From positions 41,204,129-41,268,128 of the forward strand of contig OY365811.1 in assembly GCA_959347315.1 (NCBI GenBank): a stretch of DNA of 64,000 nucleotides, read 5' to 3'. The DNA comes from Bimastos eiseni. Lineage: Eukaryota; Annelida; Clitellata; Crassiclitellata; Lumbricidae. Of this stretch, positions 12,186 through 25,156 are shown in pieces. How positions within the stretch are numbered: the stretch's first letter is position 1; each line of letters opens with the position of its first letter. Position numbers and translations under genes: made by a program. A model generated the notes under the pieces. It ran no database searches. It was not told the origin of the DNA and saw nothing but the letters and a program-made list of their open reading frames with translations.

Positions 12186-13390
12186 TGAAACTGTTACTAC
12201 TGGCGTGGACCATGTCAAAGACATTCTGAAAAAAAATGACGAAAATAGCTCGTACTCTTAATGCATATATTGTACACACAGTCAAATCCTTACACACAAT
12301 TAATTTACATAATGTGATATGATATCATGTTAGGGAACATTTCTACGTATTCGTGAACTTCAGCTTACGAAAGTTCTTATATAATTCTGATAATAGGTGG
12401 GAGGTTATGGAGCAATGATGGGCTAAATATCAACATGGTTTTGCATAGCTACTGTGCGGGCGAATGGAACCACAAGGACCCCTCTCAGCAGAGTAAAGAG
12501 AGCAACTACACCGGGTCCACAATACTGGTTGACAGAGGTCAATTAGGTAGGCTGGTGCAAGGTTAATTTGGCATCGCCGGACAAGAGAGTAAACTCCATA
12601 GTTAATGCATTGCGACTTTACTGTGATAACATTTAATTACCTGCTCGCGCTATGATTTTCAATCACACTGCGTATTTGGCAGCTTGAATTAATATAGAAA
12701 AATGTTAATATTATTAGCATCTGCTTAGACACCTTTATAACAAAAGTCTCTAATGCTATGTAAGTCTGAATGACATTAATGCTGTGGAAGTCTGAGTCAT
12801 CAACGACGCTACGCTGCTTGCCACAAAAATGACAAATCAAATTTACTAATTAAACTATGTGCAGAAAAAAAGTGGATTATACTGTTACAAATATATTATC
12901 TATTCGAGATGTCTATATTGAGGTATATAACATACTAATAATAATAAATAATGGAAAGATTATTTTAAATTAATGAGTACGAGTAAATAGTGGACAAATA
13001 TTCAATAACACATTATGTAAGTTCAATGTCCAAACTTGTAACTTTGTTTAGGGAACTAAATATGGTTATTGCAGTTGCATTCTGGATATTGGAAAACCCA
13101 TTTCATGAACTATTTTTAAACACCAATAATTGAACACAACATATTAATTGGAATGTTTTGTAATGATGAATGCACCGCTTTATTATTGATACTTTAGTTG
13201 TTAAATTGATATTAATTCGTTTATTTTGTAATACTGAATGTCTGGATTTATTATTATTCCTTTGATTGCTATGTTGATTTGGATTATTGAATATTGTCTA
13301 TAATTCTATGCTATAAATGATGTAGTGTTAATATTGAATATTACTAGTTGACCTTACATAGATAGTTTGACATTGATGTTATAAAATTGT

Positions 13391-13835
13391 TTTGGTGCTC
13401 TGTAAATAAGGTGGAAAAAACCTACATGGGAAAAAAGCTGAAATAAAAAAAGAACCAATAAGGTCAAAAAAGAGCCTTCATGAAAAAAATGAAGCTATAT
13501 GGCCACATGAATTAATTTTACATATGTATGTGTGTATATTGTATGTATATATGTATATACATTTATACAATATGTATGTTTATATATGTAGGAATAAAAT
13601 GTAATAATTATTTATATGTTATGAAATATCTACAACAATCATATGTCGAATATTGCTGTCTCAGCAACCAGTCATGCAGAAATGGAAAAACAGAAAAGGA
13701 AGACAGAAAACAGAAAGACTAAAGAAAGAAAGACAACATAAAGATAAAGGATTAAAACTATGAAATTGAACTGAAATGTAACAAATTCTGAAGACGTCAA
13801 CAGCCTGTTTTGCTATAAGATGTCGTTAAGCTGTT
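13391..13835 (+). repeat. ~440-bp dispersed repeat, copy 1 (partner at 24206-24650)
   Basis: Starts with TGCTCTGTAAATAA and ends with GAAGACGTCAACAGCCTG. The copy at 24206-24650 shares the same order of A-rich patches, TATG-rich middle, CATATGTCRAATAT, GTCTCAGCAA and the same end. It is part of the larger A/B duplication. No coding potential is seen. Confidence 0.7.
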
Positions 13836-15291
13836 GATTAATATTAAAGACCGTTACGTATAGGTAATCTGTCGCCGTTTGGTCGCTACATTCAATTCCA
13901 CTACATTTTGTGCACGGAAAGGACCAGTTCGAAGCCTGCATAGAGGAGGAGGGCCTCCAATCGTAATAGGATTTAGTAGGGTCAAGAAAAAAATCGAGAC
14001 CATTCATCTCTTGCAGCGGAAGATTTTCACAATCAGCAAAATCGCTTCTTGTTGTATTGTTGTTCTGTACAAAGTTGTTGATATCTCAATTGCATTAACT
14101 CTTTGTTTTGCATTTTCCCTAGCCAGCTATGATGGCTAGGGATGCTCTCTAACAACTCTCTTCGAGACCTGAGACATTTAAAATAATTATATGCAAAGAC
14201 TGAAATTCACAAATATATAAAATTTCTAAAGTCCATTTTAAAGGTGTTTAAAGAAAAAAACAATCATGTTACACAAGCAGACAAAACCGCAGCAGAGGTC
14301 TTGGGGAGGACAAGCTGAACGTGTGCCGCCGATTGCAAGGCAAGGTCTAGGACACAAAGTTTTAAGCGATCAGGGCTCAAGCGATTCGACGAGTTTTGAA
14401 TATGCCTATAGATTTACAACGCGTGAATCATCAATACATCGTTAAAGAAGTAATTAGTTTAGGGTATTTAAGATTCCATATGAGCCTATACAGTCGGTGA
14501 GATTAACTAATAGTATAAAAAAATTCAACAAACCATGTACTCAATGCATGGTTGCTTTACAGTAGTAACGTTGATCATTATGCTCAGGTTTTGACTTTCA
14601 GTCATACTGCGTTCTTTGCAGTTTGAATTAATATGGAAGAAGATTAATATTATGAGTTTCTGTTTAGACACCTTTATAACGGTTTTATTTATTTTTATAT
14701 AAGCACAAATTTAACCTAATTTGAGATTCGGCTCCGGCTTCGATCTGAACTTAGTAAGTAATCGATGTTAACGGATAATATAAAAAATGCAACAATCGCT
14801 TAATGTCGGATCTAGGATTGATACAGTAGGGGCCTACCATCCACGGTCAACCCTCGACTCAAATGCCAGCGTATAGCCTCCTGTGTATTCAGGTATTTTG
14901 GCTATTTCAAGTTCACACGCCGCGATTGTTCTAAATGGCACGATATTTAATTAATTCTTAAGATAATTAGCAGTAGTATCTTCGTTTATTGAAACATCTT
15001 GATGTCAAACCGCATCAGGCTACATTGTAAATGAAAAAAATAAATGTTAATAAATTCTATATCTGTTCGTTTAGAATAATTCGGTGCTTTTGATAAAATT
15101 AATCTGTGTAAGACTCTAGCGATATAGTTCTAGTGGTCTTTTGACACCTCTAGCCACATAAAATTTGGCTTTGTCAGATATCCTTAGATCTGCCTGGCGC
15201 ATTTTGCAACAATTTGTCAGTATTTATAAACATTAACGAGCTAAATAACAGGTTTAGAAAATCGCCACGAACAGCAATTTAAGCCTTAGTA

Positions 15292-15400
15292 CGCACAATT
15301 ACTGTGTGGTAACAATGACTATTAGCACCGCCCTCCTCCTTTATCCAGGCTTGAGACTGGCACTGGCCGAGTACAACCAGTGGAGAAGTTCAAAGACCGC
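15292..15400 (+). mobile_element. SINE/MITE-like dispersed repeat, copy F2
   Basis: Nearly full-length: ACTGTGTGGTAACAATGA, then CGCCCTCCTCCTTTATCC, AGGCTTGAGACTGGCACTG and CAGTGGAGAAGTTC. Confidence 0.8.
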
Positions 15401-16125
15401 TCATCGATGGGATTATAGAATGCAGGAAATCACTGTAAAGGCGTATAAACAGGCAGACACAAGAACCGCGCAGTTTGGGTCTTGGGAACGATCATTTCAT
15501 TTAAATCTAGATCAGGACTCAAGCGGTAAGACGAGATCATTACTATTGAATGACGATTCGTGCATAATCGAAACGGCGCCAATGCAATCAATAGCTCAGA
15601 TGTGGTAAATATATAACTGCTACTTGCTATTCGCATTCATATAAATGCAATTGATTATTACATGCAAAAAACAAAACAACTAAATTATGCTATCTTCCAA
15701 AATATAATCAACCTTGTTATCGCGCATCCTTGTTGCAAATTGGACCACTTTCACTTGCATCAAACGCGATCCTGAGGATAGCCTAGTATAGTTGGGCCTA
15801 GCTATTTTAAAGGTGTCTAAGCAGAGTTTTATAATTCATTTAAGTCTTGTAGGTTTTTTTGCTTCATCGCTGACCTATGACATGATGATAGCGTTCATAT
15901 TTTCATAAGTCAGCTGCTTCCTTGTGCTTGGTTTTCGAGTGGCGCTGTAGAAGTTTGCGAATCTAAAGTTTGTGAGAGAGCGAAAAGCTGTGCCGCTGTT
16001 ATAATTGTGATAAAAAGTTTCCAAGCAACGTCAACATCTTTTGATGAACTGAGTTCTCTTTGACTGTTCATAACCTCGAAAGCGCCTGTTTCTAAACAGC
16101 GCAAAGGAGAATAACTTCACGAGAA

Positions 16126-16170
16126 CTTGTGGTGCCAGTCCAAAGCCTTGAAAGAAAGAGGTTGCTCCAA
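16126..16170 (-). mobile_element. SINE/MITE-like repeat fragment R3
   Basis: Fragment with GTGCCAGTCCAAAGCCTTG followed by AAGAAAGAGG. Confidence 0.4.
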
Positions 16171-16499
16171 TTCCTGGTAGCCAATACTGCTAAACGTTTG
16201 GTGGCCATTTAGAGCTTGAAATGTTAAGTAATGCAGAAGCCGGTCAATATTGCAACGTGTTCAAGTCAAGGCCGTTAAATGTAGCTACAAGTTGCAATTA
16301 TATTAGATACAACGGTTGAGCAGAACACAGTTAAAAGCTTAGATTTTAAGCCAACTTTCAACAGTCTATCATGAGAGTTACTCTACTCTTGGATGAGAAG
16401 CATAAAACCGCTCGGGGTAAACGCTAAATCTAACCACAAACGCCGGCTGACACTAATGTTAGTTGATTTCTGTTTGCACACTTTAAATCGAGTCTCAGC

Positions 16500-18044
16500 A
16501 ACTGCATATATATATATATAAATATTTTGGTACATTTACTTCTAAGTTCCGCTGAGCTGTCACAAGATGTCGTATAATTCTATACAGACTAAATCCAAAA
16601 TTGAATTATCAGAAGTTTGTATGCGGAATGAAACGAACTTAGGTGGATGTTTTCAGCTCTGATAGGTGAAATATTTATCAAAATCTCGAAGCAGATACCG
16701 ATCAAGACATGGTCAACAATTCTAAATTGGAATTAGCATGGGTCCCATAGTTCATGCGCGCTAGAATCATATTCAATATTTTTGATTATTTTTATTTATT
16801 TAGACTAATAAGAAAATCGGTTACAAGCTTAAAAAACGAAAACAGGCACTATATTATAACCCATGAAATACCTCTACGGAATAAAGTTCTTCTTGTGTTA
16901 ACCGCTATTTTTGTCCATCAATGATTAATGTTGGACAGAAAAAAAGAAATTGAAACGTCAAATCGGAAGTTTTGCAAAAGCTGGGAGCCGGGGAACCGCT
17001 ACACATTCCTCCTCAATGCAAGTGCATTCACTGGACCATAGGGCCTATCCTCAGAACGTGTAGCTATCAACCCGTCCGCTCCCAACTATATCACATACGC
17101 GTTGCATTACTTATATAGTATCCTATAGATACCTTCTCAAATAAAGGTGTCCAAAACTATAATGACCTTAATCAACTGTCAGCTGCGCCTTATTTTTGGC
17201 AATCAATTATTGGACTAAGGAAAGTAGTTTTATTTAGTAATTAAATATCAGTGTCATATGGTAAAAAGGCTAAAGCAATGATAGCAATCATAATTATTAT
17301 TGTAAATTCAATAGACAAATGTACGATGCCACTTAGCTAGTCGTGTGCGCGACACCTCTCAAAGGAGTGTATAAATTTAGATTTAATTAAGATTAATTTC
17401 ATATCAATCATCGCACAGAAAGGAATGCAGTTTCGTTTGGTCAAGAAATGAATACATGTCATAAATTGGCCACCATAATAATACCAATTATTATTTTTAA
17501 TTTTAAGCACGTACTGCGCCACCTACCGATTGAGAGGCACATTCCCGTCTGTCCAGTACATTTGAAGTTCAGCATTCTCTGTCGCTTATAAACCTCAATA
17601 CTTGCTTCTTCGATTATGTATTTCTGAGCTCGTGGGAAGCTTCAAAAATGGCAAATGAAGTGCAGAATTAAATATTAAATAATTATGAGTCACAGCGTAT
17701 AGGCCTACGATTATTGAGTAGCTAAAACAATGGGGTTTCACATAGATCCTGTCCTGCAATTTCCTGGTTTAATTGTTGGTTCCCTATTGTAGAATTATGT
17801 CACGCAGATGATCCTGTAATTTCAAACATTTGGGATTATTTTTAAGTTGTACTGTGTGACATATTTACGTATTTTTGCAAAGCCAAAGTTTACAGCACAT
17901 TGTATCGTCAACGATCATGCGTTGCACGATCGAAGCAGGGTCTACTTCAAACTTTGATTTAATTGGGTCGTTAATGTAGCTAATGTGGTTTCTGGTGTGT
18001 CCAGCGCCGGCTTCTCCTCATCCAGCTCGCTTGCAACTGCTCAG
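16500..18044. other. AT-rich intergenic
   Basis: No gene is seen. One reverse copy of the GACACCTTT module lies at 17141-17151. The rest is unrecognised. Confidence 0.4.
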
Positions 18045-18520
18045 GTTAAATACTAGGGTATGCTCGTACCCGTGGGTAACCCGTACCCAACCCATACCCG
18101 ACCCATACCCGGGTAGGGTATTGGTACGTAGTTTACGTGTCGGGTTTGATACGGGTAGACCAATCACGGGCCCGGATATACCCAGTTTTACTCGTGTCAA
18201 TGTCATGTTTTAGGGTTACAGTGTCACCTTTAAATATATAGACTCTAGGTGAATCTGGACTTAATTACTATTATAGAAAAGCTGGCACATTCGAAGTCCA
18301 AGTACTATATACCTGCATGTAATGCTTCATGTTATTTTTGTATGTTAATCTCTATTTTTCTCATTGTAGCAAGACTGTGAGAAGGCATGCTAATGACATC
18401 ACGGGTAAGGTAAATCCGCGGGTACGGGTCGGGTCGGGCAGGAATTTTTAGCATGGGTCGGGGTTACGGGTACAGGTAACCGTTCTGTGTTACGGGCACG
18501 GGTCGGATATCATAAACGCT
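18045..18520. mobile_element. Probable MITE with subterminal GGGTAC/GTACCC inverted repeats
   Basis: The left flank (18055-18175) is rich in TACCCG, CCCATACCC and CCCGACCC. The right flank (18400-18515) carries the complementary GGGTACGGGTCGGGT and GGGTTACGGG. The ~230-bp middle is AT-rich and unrelated. The layout is that of a non-autonomous DNA transposon with clustered subterminal repeats. I could not define exact ends or a target duplication. Confidence 0.5.
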
Positions 18521-18611
18521 CAACCCGCCAAATATCTGGCGTTAGCGCACTTGAGCCATCTGAGGCATAGGTTTTGAACGACAATCAACACATCCCGCAA
18601 ACCTCTGACCC

Positions 18612-18615
<4 letters not shown>

Positions 18616-18687
<72 letters not shown>

Positions 18688-18690
18688 TAT
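18616..18690. repeat. (ATT)n microsatellite
   Basis: About 24 near-perfect ATT units. Confidence 0.96.
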
Positions 18691-18839
18691 AATTTTTTTC
18701 ATTTTTATTATTTACTATCTGCTTACACACCATAAAATCTTTTATCTATCATGCTATATATTTAAGTATAAGCTTAAATAGTTTTAATTATGACTGCCAC
18801 CTCTTACTCAAAAATAGTTCCCCAAAACACCTCACTGCC

Positions 18840-18900
18840 CTTTCGCTGATAATGCCTATCCAGAACCAACGGAAAGGAGAAGGGCAGCGCTCATCAGTCA
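18840..18900 (-). mobile_element. SINE/MITE-like repeat, diverged copy R4
   Basis: TGCCTATCCAGAACC, then AAAGGAGAAGGGCAGCGCTC in the expected order. Confidence 0.4.
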
Positions 18901-19659
18901 TCACCAATAAATGACACAGTCATTTAAAAAAGACAACCAAACGCACGATTGTTAAGTTAAGCAGACGCTTGCGGCAATGGCTGCCAGAACTGTCGAAAAA
19001 AGACTTTGAAGAATTTCTTATCATCTCATAATAATGTAACACCAATTAAACGAATTTCGACGTTTTTTATTTTATATTATTTTAGGCCGACGGCAAATTT
19101 TCGATAAATATCCATATGTTCTAGTGCCGCACAATTAAGTAAGTAAGTATACACATTCTTTAGTCAGACATCTGCAAGAGTACGACATTTATAGAGAAAA
19201 CTTTACAAGGTGCGAACAAAAGCATCGAAAGCTATGTAATAATACCATGTTAAGACACCTTTAAAACACAGCTTACAGATGCTATGTTAATAACGGCTGG
19301 CTTCGTTTTGTCGTTAATTCAGAGCTCAACATCCCAGACTCAAATGGTAAGACGAGGAAAACAGCTACAACTTACCATAAAACACTATTTTATTATCAAA
19401 GTTATTTTATGTTTAGACACCTTTAAATTGCTTGCCACTCGTGCTATGTAAGTTTCAATTCGCGGATAATTGAAGTCTACTGAATTGCCAGAAATGACTG
19501 CAACATCAATATTGATGTAATATGTAACAGTGGCTATGGCTACATATGTAAAATAACGACTGAATTTTAACATATTTTACAGATGATATGACACCGTAAG
19601 AAATGTCCATAGATACGTAACTTCAGCAATGTGATTTACCATGGATTGAACTCCGCTGC

Positions 19660-19740
19660 TAGCGGAGGTAAGGCCAATCCCAAGCCTGGATAAGTGAGGA
19701 GGGCGACGTCAATGGCCATAAGATGTCACAAAACGGCGGA
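19660..19740 (-). mobile_element. SINE/MITE-like repeat, copy R5
   Basis: GGCCAATCCCAAGCCTGG, then GTGAGGAGGGCGACGTCAAT and GGCCATAAGATGTC. The flanks match copy R2 at 12100-12185 over about 350 bp. Confidence 0.7.
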
Positions 19741-19934
19741 AACGGTAAATACTGAGCTGGACCAAGTCAATGATTTGTTTAACCAAAGTGACGCAAATAG
19801 CTCAGAATTTTAATAAATTTATTGCGAGATCAGGAGGCGATATCGTAATGTTCTGTTAGACAGCTTTGAAACAATTCTATCTTCTGCTACAATAACCTCG
19901 TTTTTGTTCAGTAATGAATGAATGAACCTCATAG

Positions 19935-20320
19935 CAATATATAGATGGATGGCTTTTTAAAACCTGGCCTTATATCCCTACGCCTCGGCATTGCAATAAC
20001 TGTCAAGCTTTTGACCACAAAACATTGTTCTGTAAAAATAAAACCATTTGCAGTAAATGTAGTGGATCACACAAGTATTTGGATTGTCAAAATATGAATA
20101 CACCAAAATGTGCTAATTGTAATCAGCTACACAGTGCTTCCTAAAAACAATGCACAAAATATCGTGAAGTAAAGCAGATTTTAATAGCAAAAGCTTCACA
20201 AAAACCAAAAACGAATGAAATCATGCCCATTTTTTCTGATGTATTAAAGAGAGGATTGATTCAATCACAAGATGTTGAGTCACCAAATCAAAGACTAATT
20301 AAAATGACAAAAACTTGATA
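19935..20320 (+). pseudogene. LINE ORF1 (gag-like) remnant with three zinc knuckles
   Basis: In one frame, three consecutive Cys/His clusters are visible. They are C-x2-C-x4-H-x4-C (CNNCQAFDHKTLFC), C-x2-C-x3-H-x4-C (CSKCSGSHKYLDC) and CANCNQLH followed by a spaced Cys, preceded by a PYIPTPRHC motif. This knuckle series is typical of the ORF1 (gag-like) protein of Jockey/I-type non-LTR retrotransposons, which binds the element RNA. An in-frame TAA at 20142-20144 cuts the third knuckle, and the frame ends at TGA near 20318. The upstream RNA-binding domain is not recognisable, so this is a dead fragment. No matching reverse transcriptase follows it. Confidence 0.75.
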
Positions 20321-20654
20321 TCAATGAATCCACTTTGTTTTCGCAGGTGAACACTCATCATGATAAAGATCAAACAGTTAATCAATTTTTAGATTTTGAT
20401 AGGGATTACTATGGGGTTGTGGTTCGATCGGACCTTCTTGTTACATCTGAAAACCAGAACATACCATTAAAAAGAGTAATCACCCTTGTTTAGGGCGTTA
20501 TAGCCTTGTTTGACAAGGGGAACACTATTTCACAAATGCGCTGTATGCTGGTTGATTCAGCCAATCAGAAGGTGGGCGACGCTAATAATCTTTAATGTTT
20601 TCCTCACAGTGTCTTTCAACTTTGATTGAACTTGGAACTTTGATTATTACTGAC

Positions 20655-20710
20655 AACTCCAGAGCCTGTCCCAAGCCTGGAGAGAGGAGAAAATCAAGGC
20701 CAACTAAGAA
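20655..20710 (-). mobile_element. SINE/MITE-like repeat fragment R6
   Basis: AGCCTGTCCCAAGCCTGGAG then GAGGAGAAAATCAAGGCC, in family order. Confidence 0.45.
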
Positions 20711-20714
20711 ATTA

Positions 20715-22385
20715 GTAAGTAGCTAACAAAATGATAATGCAAATCTACCATGATAACTTTGACCTATTTAGAAGAAATAAGTCAGTCGCGATGCTACAAA
20801 TATCCAAACATTCAGTCCATTAGCTTCGCCACTGTCGCTGCCAAAGCAATGCCAGGATAAGGTATTATGGCAATGCCAACCAGATTCGTGATGACACAGC
20901 GTTGTTAAACAAGCAATCAAATGCACCAGTATAAAGTTAGCGTCAGCGGCCATGGCGGCCACATTATGGCAAGAGAACCGGAAGTTAGAATGTTTTAATT
21001 GCCTTAATTAAAATGATATCATATTAATTAATCGGATTCAGTGTATGGTCGAAGAAATATGTTTAAAAATATTTTTTAAAAGACAGCAGTATAAAACTAG
21101 ATTTAGACACCTTTAAAACATCACTAAAAGATCATATTTTAACATCAATTTCGCTTCATCGTCATTTGGCTATCAAGCAATTCTACCGAGCAACCCGGTT
21201 GGTCTGATATCGATACATAACCCACAGCAATTAAGTAGTTTAAGCAGCGTGTTATACAATAGAATGCTTAACTAAACATGTAACTTAAGACTTGGCATTC
21301 AAGGCCTGGCCAATCCTCAACTCAAATGCAAGGCCAATTAATTCCACATGAACGGTCAATTTGATCTAATAATTTCACAGTCATTTGCCATTATTTAACT
21401 ATATTAATTGATTTTTTATAACGCCATTAACTACGTCTTTAGCAGCAATTACTAAGAGAACGTGAAGTCTGTAATTGTTATAGTAAATTCTCAATTGTGA
21501 AGTGGCGCTCTGAAGCCACGTTTCTGGAACAGGTTTACGACGAGCTCTGCGTTTCTCATGTTGCATGATGAACGCGCTGCATTTAGACACCTTTAAAATT
21601 CTGCAAATTTTATGATATATTTATTCTTTCAAGGACATCATTTAACATGACACTTAGCGCACTTCTAGAACACCAAATATCATCGTGTCGTGTATGCTTC
21701 CGACAGGATTTGTCAGTTAGACTCGCATGTGTTATCTTTAGCCTTTGTCCAATATCGTATGACCATAAAATGCGACTATGGACTTCATTTAAAGGATCTG
21801 CCCCCAAGACCCAGCTTGATATGTAAAGTAATAGAACATTTTTATAGCGCCCTTCAAGATACCTACTCAGAATCGCTCTCTGTGCTGGCCTAAGTGATGT
21901 TAAATGTCATTTCAATGATATCATACAAATAAAATAAATCAGTTAGCAAAACAATGCACAGTAAGCAGATTTACTCTATATCTTCTACATTGCATTTTGT
22001 GGCAAACATTCTCTTCTGTGCTTTGTTGATTTCTGAGCCTGTTTGTTTAAAGGGCATAACTAAAATTTTTTTTTCACCTTAATAAAAAAAAATTTTGTTA
22101 ATATTTTTTTATTTAAAGAAAACATCCAAATCTCATATAAACAATGCAACGTACTACGTCTGTGCAAAATTTCATGCTTGTATCACAAAGTGCATATTCA
22201 CTGGATATTTCGGATCTATGTCGATCCGCACTATCTATAGAATGCTCGATGCAAACACCAACTGCAGCCACAAACGCCGGTTGATGCCAATAATATTTAT
22301 TCTGCTTAAACACCTTTAAATCGTATAACCACAACTCTATGTAAATAATACACATTGCATTTGGATTCATTGATACCCTAAGTAC
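20715..22385. other. AT-rich intergenic, old repeats
   Basis: Holds module copies TTAGACACCTTTAAA at 21103 and 21583 and TTAAACACCTTTAAA at 22306. A segment at 22235-22320 resembles 16430-16500 and 28060-28110. No gene. Confidence 0.4.
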
Positions 22386-22799
22386 GTAGAGGAACAGAGG
22401 ATGATCGCGAAGATCAGCCGGTATCTAGTGGAAATGTGGTAGAAGGAGTACACCGTCAACCCAAACGGAGCGTTATACAAGCAGATCGAGCCTCTCGTGT
22501 CAACCAGGATCAAATGCACGGATACCTCGTGCAGGCAGGAAGTCCAGATTACGCTGAACCAGTGGCTCCACACAATTAATCTGCACCCTGATGGGAACTG
22601 CGAGGAGTGCAACGTCCCGGACACCATCGATCATCTCCTCCTGGAATGCTCACGGAAGAACATCAGCCGGACCATCCGCAACAAGTGTCAAGAACTTGGG
22701 AGTCCACTGCACCACAAGGAACACCCTCAAGATCACAGGACTGAGGAGGAGGAGGTGGTAAGAATCATTGGTGAGATCACCAATGGTAAGATTCTTTAG
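22386..22799 (+). pseudogene. LINE ORF2 C-terminal fragment with zinc motif
   Basis: The frame reads through one TAG (about 22437-22439) and encodes the tail of a non-LTR retrotransposon polyprotein. It contains a CEECNVPDTIDHLLLEC segment (C-x2-C-x7-H-x4-C), the Cys/His cluster that usually follows the reverse transcriptase/RNase H region, preceded by QWLHTINLHPDG. It stops at TAG 22797-22799. No reverse transcriptase motif remains upstream, so this is the 3' end only, consistent with 5' truncation at insertion plus later decay. The exact clade is not determined. Confidence 0.7.
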
Positions 22800-23414
22800 A
22801 GTATCTCAATTGCTTCTTACTCGATCAAAACAGTAGGTTTATTAAATCCACATTTGATATTACCTAGATAGCATTGCATAAATATAAGAATATAACGATG
22901 CATATTCTATAAATCTTTCTTAACTTGATATTGCATAACATTGTGTGAATAAATTCCGTATATAAGTATTGACATGTACAGTTTAATCAACAAAAACAAC
23001 AAAAATAAGTAAGCAATGTAAACATCATATTAATGTAAATATGCCTAGTAGTGTTGTAGATAATGAAAAATAAAGAGAAATCGTAAGATCGAAGAAACAG
23101 CCGTGAGATGTGAAACGGAGGAAAAACCCGGCCAGAAGGTAAAGACATGGGTAAACGAGACCAATCAGTGGCTCAAAAACATGATAATACGTCACAGGCC
23201 ATTGCTGTCATAAGACACCCTAAACTTCATCTTTATTATTAGCTTCATTGTAACTTAAATCCTATCTGCAATTCAAAATCTGTAATTAAGGTTGCAATTG
23301 AAATAATAGGAAAGCAATGGACTTTGTTGTCATAAGCTGCTCGTAGCGGTTTGTTTCCAAACATTTTTCAGCGCTGATTAAGCCTTAGATAACCGATGGA
23401 TCCAACAATTCAAG

Positions 23415-23475
23415 CGCTAGATAAACCAGCCTTGTGAAGGAGAAGGTCAACGCTAACCATCCTTGTCTCGATGGG
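23415..23475 (-). mobile_element. SINE/MITE-like repeat, diverged copy R7
   Basis: AACCAGCCTTGTGAAGGAGA then AGGTCAACGCTAACCATCC, in family order. Confidence 0.4.
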
Positions 23476-23794
23476 CCAATGGTAACACTCTGACGTAGAA
23501 GATTAACAAATGCCCAGGATTGATAGAACGTTAGTGGGGATTGCAAAGTAGTCATACAGTTAAATTCGACTCTTATGGCAGCTTTTCATTATCTCCTCAT
23601 GCCATGAATTTTAATCATGCTGCTTGCTCGTCAGTTTGAAAAATAATATTATCATCTTCTGTTTAGACACCACTAAATCTGCCTTTAAGCAAGCTACATA
23701 AAATTAATTTGGTGAATCTAGCAACAAAATCTCAAAAATTGACTTATCGTTATCCTTCATCCCAAAATCGTTAAGCAAAACTCCGGCACTGCTA

Positions 23795-23850
23795 GTGAGC
23801 TGGTAATGCCAGCCCAAAGCCTACAGAAAAGAGGAGGGCGACGATTATTA
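23795..23850 (-). mobile_element. SINE/MITE-like repeat, copy R8
   Basis: TGCCAGCCCAAAGCCTAC, then AAAGAGGAGGGCGACGATTA. Confidence 0.6.
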
Positions 23851-24205
23851 CTAAATATCAGATAATCAAACTCAAGATTGCTAAGTTCATTCGGCCATGG
23901 CTGCCAGAATTGTCGAAAAAAGACATTTGAGGACGTTTTAATCATTCAGTCGCTTACTGCTTTCTATTTTTGAGCTCCACTACAAATTTTCAATTGTATC
24001 CATGATATTTTATTGCACCGCAAATACTATATTTAAACACCTTTTAAACATAGCTTACAGATGCTATGTTAAAGACTTCGTCGTCAATTTTGTCGTTGCT
24101 TCCAGAATAACAAGGGCATATCATTTAAAGATGTAGGGTACTGTCAATATTGCTTGAAAATAGGACATAGATGGTTTCACGTTTTCTGTCCATTAAATGA
24201 AATTT

Positions 24206-24650
24206 TTTCGTGCTCTATAGACAACGTAAATAAAGTAGAGAAAAGCCGTCATGGTAAAAAATGAAATAAGAAAAGAACGGATAAGAAAAAAGGCTTTTGG
24301 CCAAATAAATTGTGTATGTGTGCATATTATATAAATTTTTATATAGGCCAATATTATATCTTTATTGTCATATTATATATATATATATATATATATATTA
24401 CATAAGGTTTATGTGTTGTAAAAGATACACAAAAACCATATGTCAAATATCGTCGTCTCAGCAAACTGCCAGAAATGGAATCAATATAAAGACAAAGAAA
24501 TAACTACAAACAAAGGAAAGACAAAAGAATGAAAGACAATAGAAAGATAACGGATGAACCTGTATCCTAAATCGAACTGAAACGTAAATACAGTGTAACT
24601 CTGAAGACGTCAACAGCCTGCAGTGTGTTGCTATACGATGTCTTTAAATC
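24206..24650 (+). repeat. ~440-bp dispersed repeat, copy 2 (partner at 13391-13835)
   Basis: See the partner copy. This one carries a (TA)n expansion at 24375-24402 that the partner lacks. Confidence 0.7.
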
Positions 24651-24653
24651 TGG

Positions 24654-24654
<1 letters not shown>

Positions 24655-24698
<44 letters not shown>

Positions 24699-24800
24699 CA
24701 ACAACAACAAGAGTAATAGTAATGGCAATAATAATAAAAATAACAATAATAAAATTAATAATAATCATAATTATAATAATAGTAACAATATTTATAATGT
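24655..24800. repeat. (AAT)n microsatellite with CAA/AGT interruptions
   Basis: AAT units from 24655, CAA units near 24695, then degenerate AAT to about 24800. Confidence 0.93.
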
Positions 24801-24837
24801 CGTTAGTTCAAAGCTCAAATGGAAAGACGAGGACAAA

Positions 24838-25137
24838 ATGCACGCAGGACGTCCGCCACTGGCTCCCCATCTCTCAGCAGATCTCATACCGGGTCTCTTC
24901 ATCGGTATGGCGCTGCATTGAGGTATCCGCTGTTCTACCTTGGTTGTTGCTTAACGCCGATGCTCCCATAGTCCCATAGTTCTTCTATACAGGCCCAGCT
25001 TCTTGTCCCTCGCCATCGGACTTTCATAAGGAAGCGACGAGCCTTTTCATTTGATGGCCCTGCAACCTGGAATGGGCTCCTTGTCTCCCTCCACCGTGTG
25101 CCCAGGGTTTACTCCACCGTGTTTTATTCCAGGTAGG
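24838..25137 (+). pseudogene. LINE 3'-end fragment (CR1/Rex1-like ORF2 C-terminus)
   Basis: One frame gives DVRHWLPISQQISYRVSS near 24853-24905. After a frame change, a second frame gives LVPRHRTFIRKRRAFSFDGP and then ATWNGLLVSLHRVPRVYS up to a TAG at about 25135. The pairing of DVxHWLP with a downstream FSxxGPATWNxLP-like block is the hallmark of the C-terminal region of many CR1/Rex1-type LINE proteins. The middle is frameshifted and a stop is present. A short (TAGG)n run follows at the 3' end, as expected of a retroposed tail. Only the last ~100 codons remain. Confidence 0.75.
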
Positions 25138-25156
25138 TAGGTAGGTGCCTGGCTGC

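Larger units (their letters stand above)
11690..16500. repeat. Duplicated block, copy A
   Basis: Many segments match, in the same order and direction, segments of 23120-28110. Examples are 11713-11736 with 23143-23167 (identical over about 24 bp), 13391-13835 with 24206-24650, 14237-14540 with 25748-25905, 14810-15010 with 25930-26110, 15200-15290 with 26155-26245, and 15560-15975 with 27515-27870. Offsets drift between 10.8 and 12 kb, implying many later indels. The block is AT-rich, with no supported host gene. Confidence 0.65.

Noticed and set aside
14237..16496. GACACCTTT modules as transposon terminal inverted repeats (for example 14241 with 14663, or 15810 with 16480)
   Set aside because: Conservation continues for ~40 bp on the outer side of the motif, most copies have no partner in opposite orientation, and no target duplications were found.
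24135..24200. GYCQYCLKIGHRWFHVFC, resembling a zinc knuckle
   Set aside because: The spacing to the last Cys is too long for the CCHC knuckle, the frame is short, and it lies in the duplicated non-coding block.
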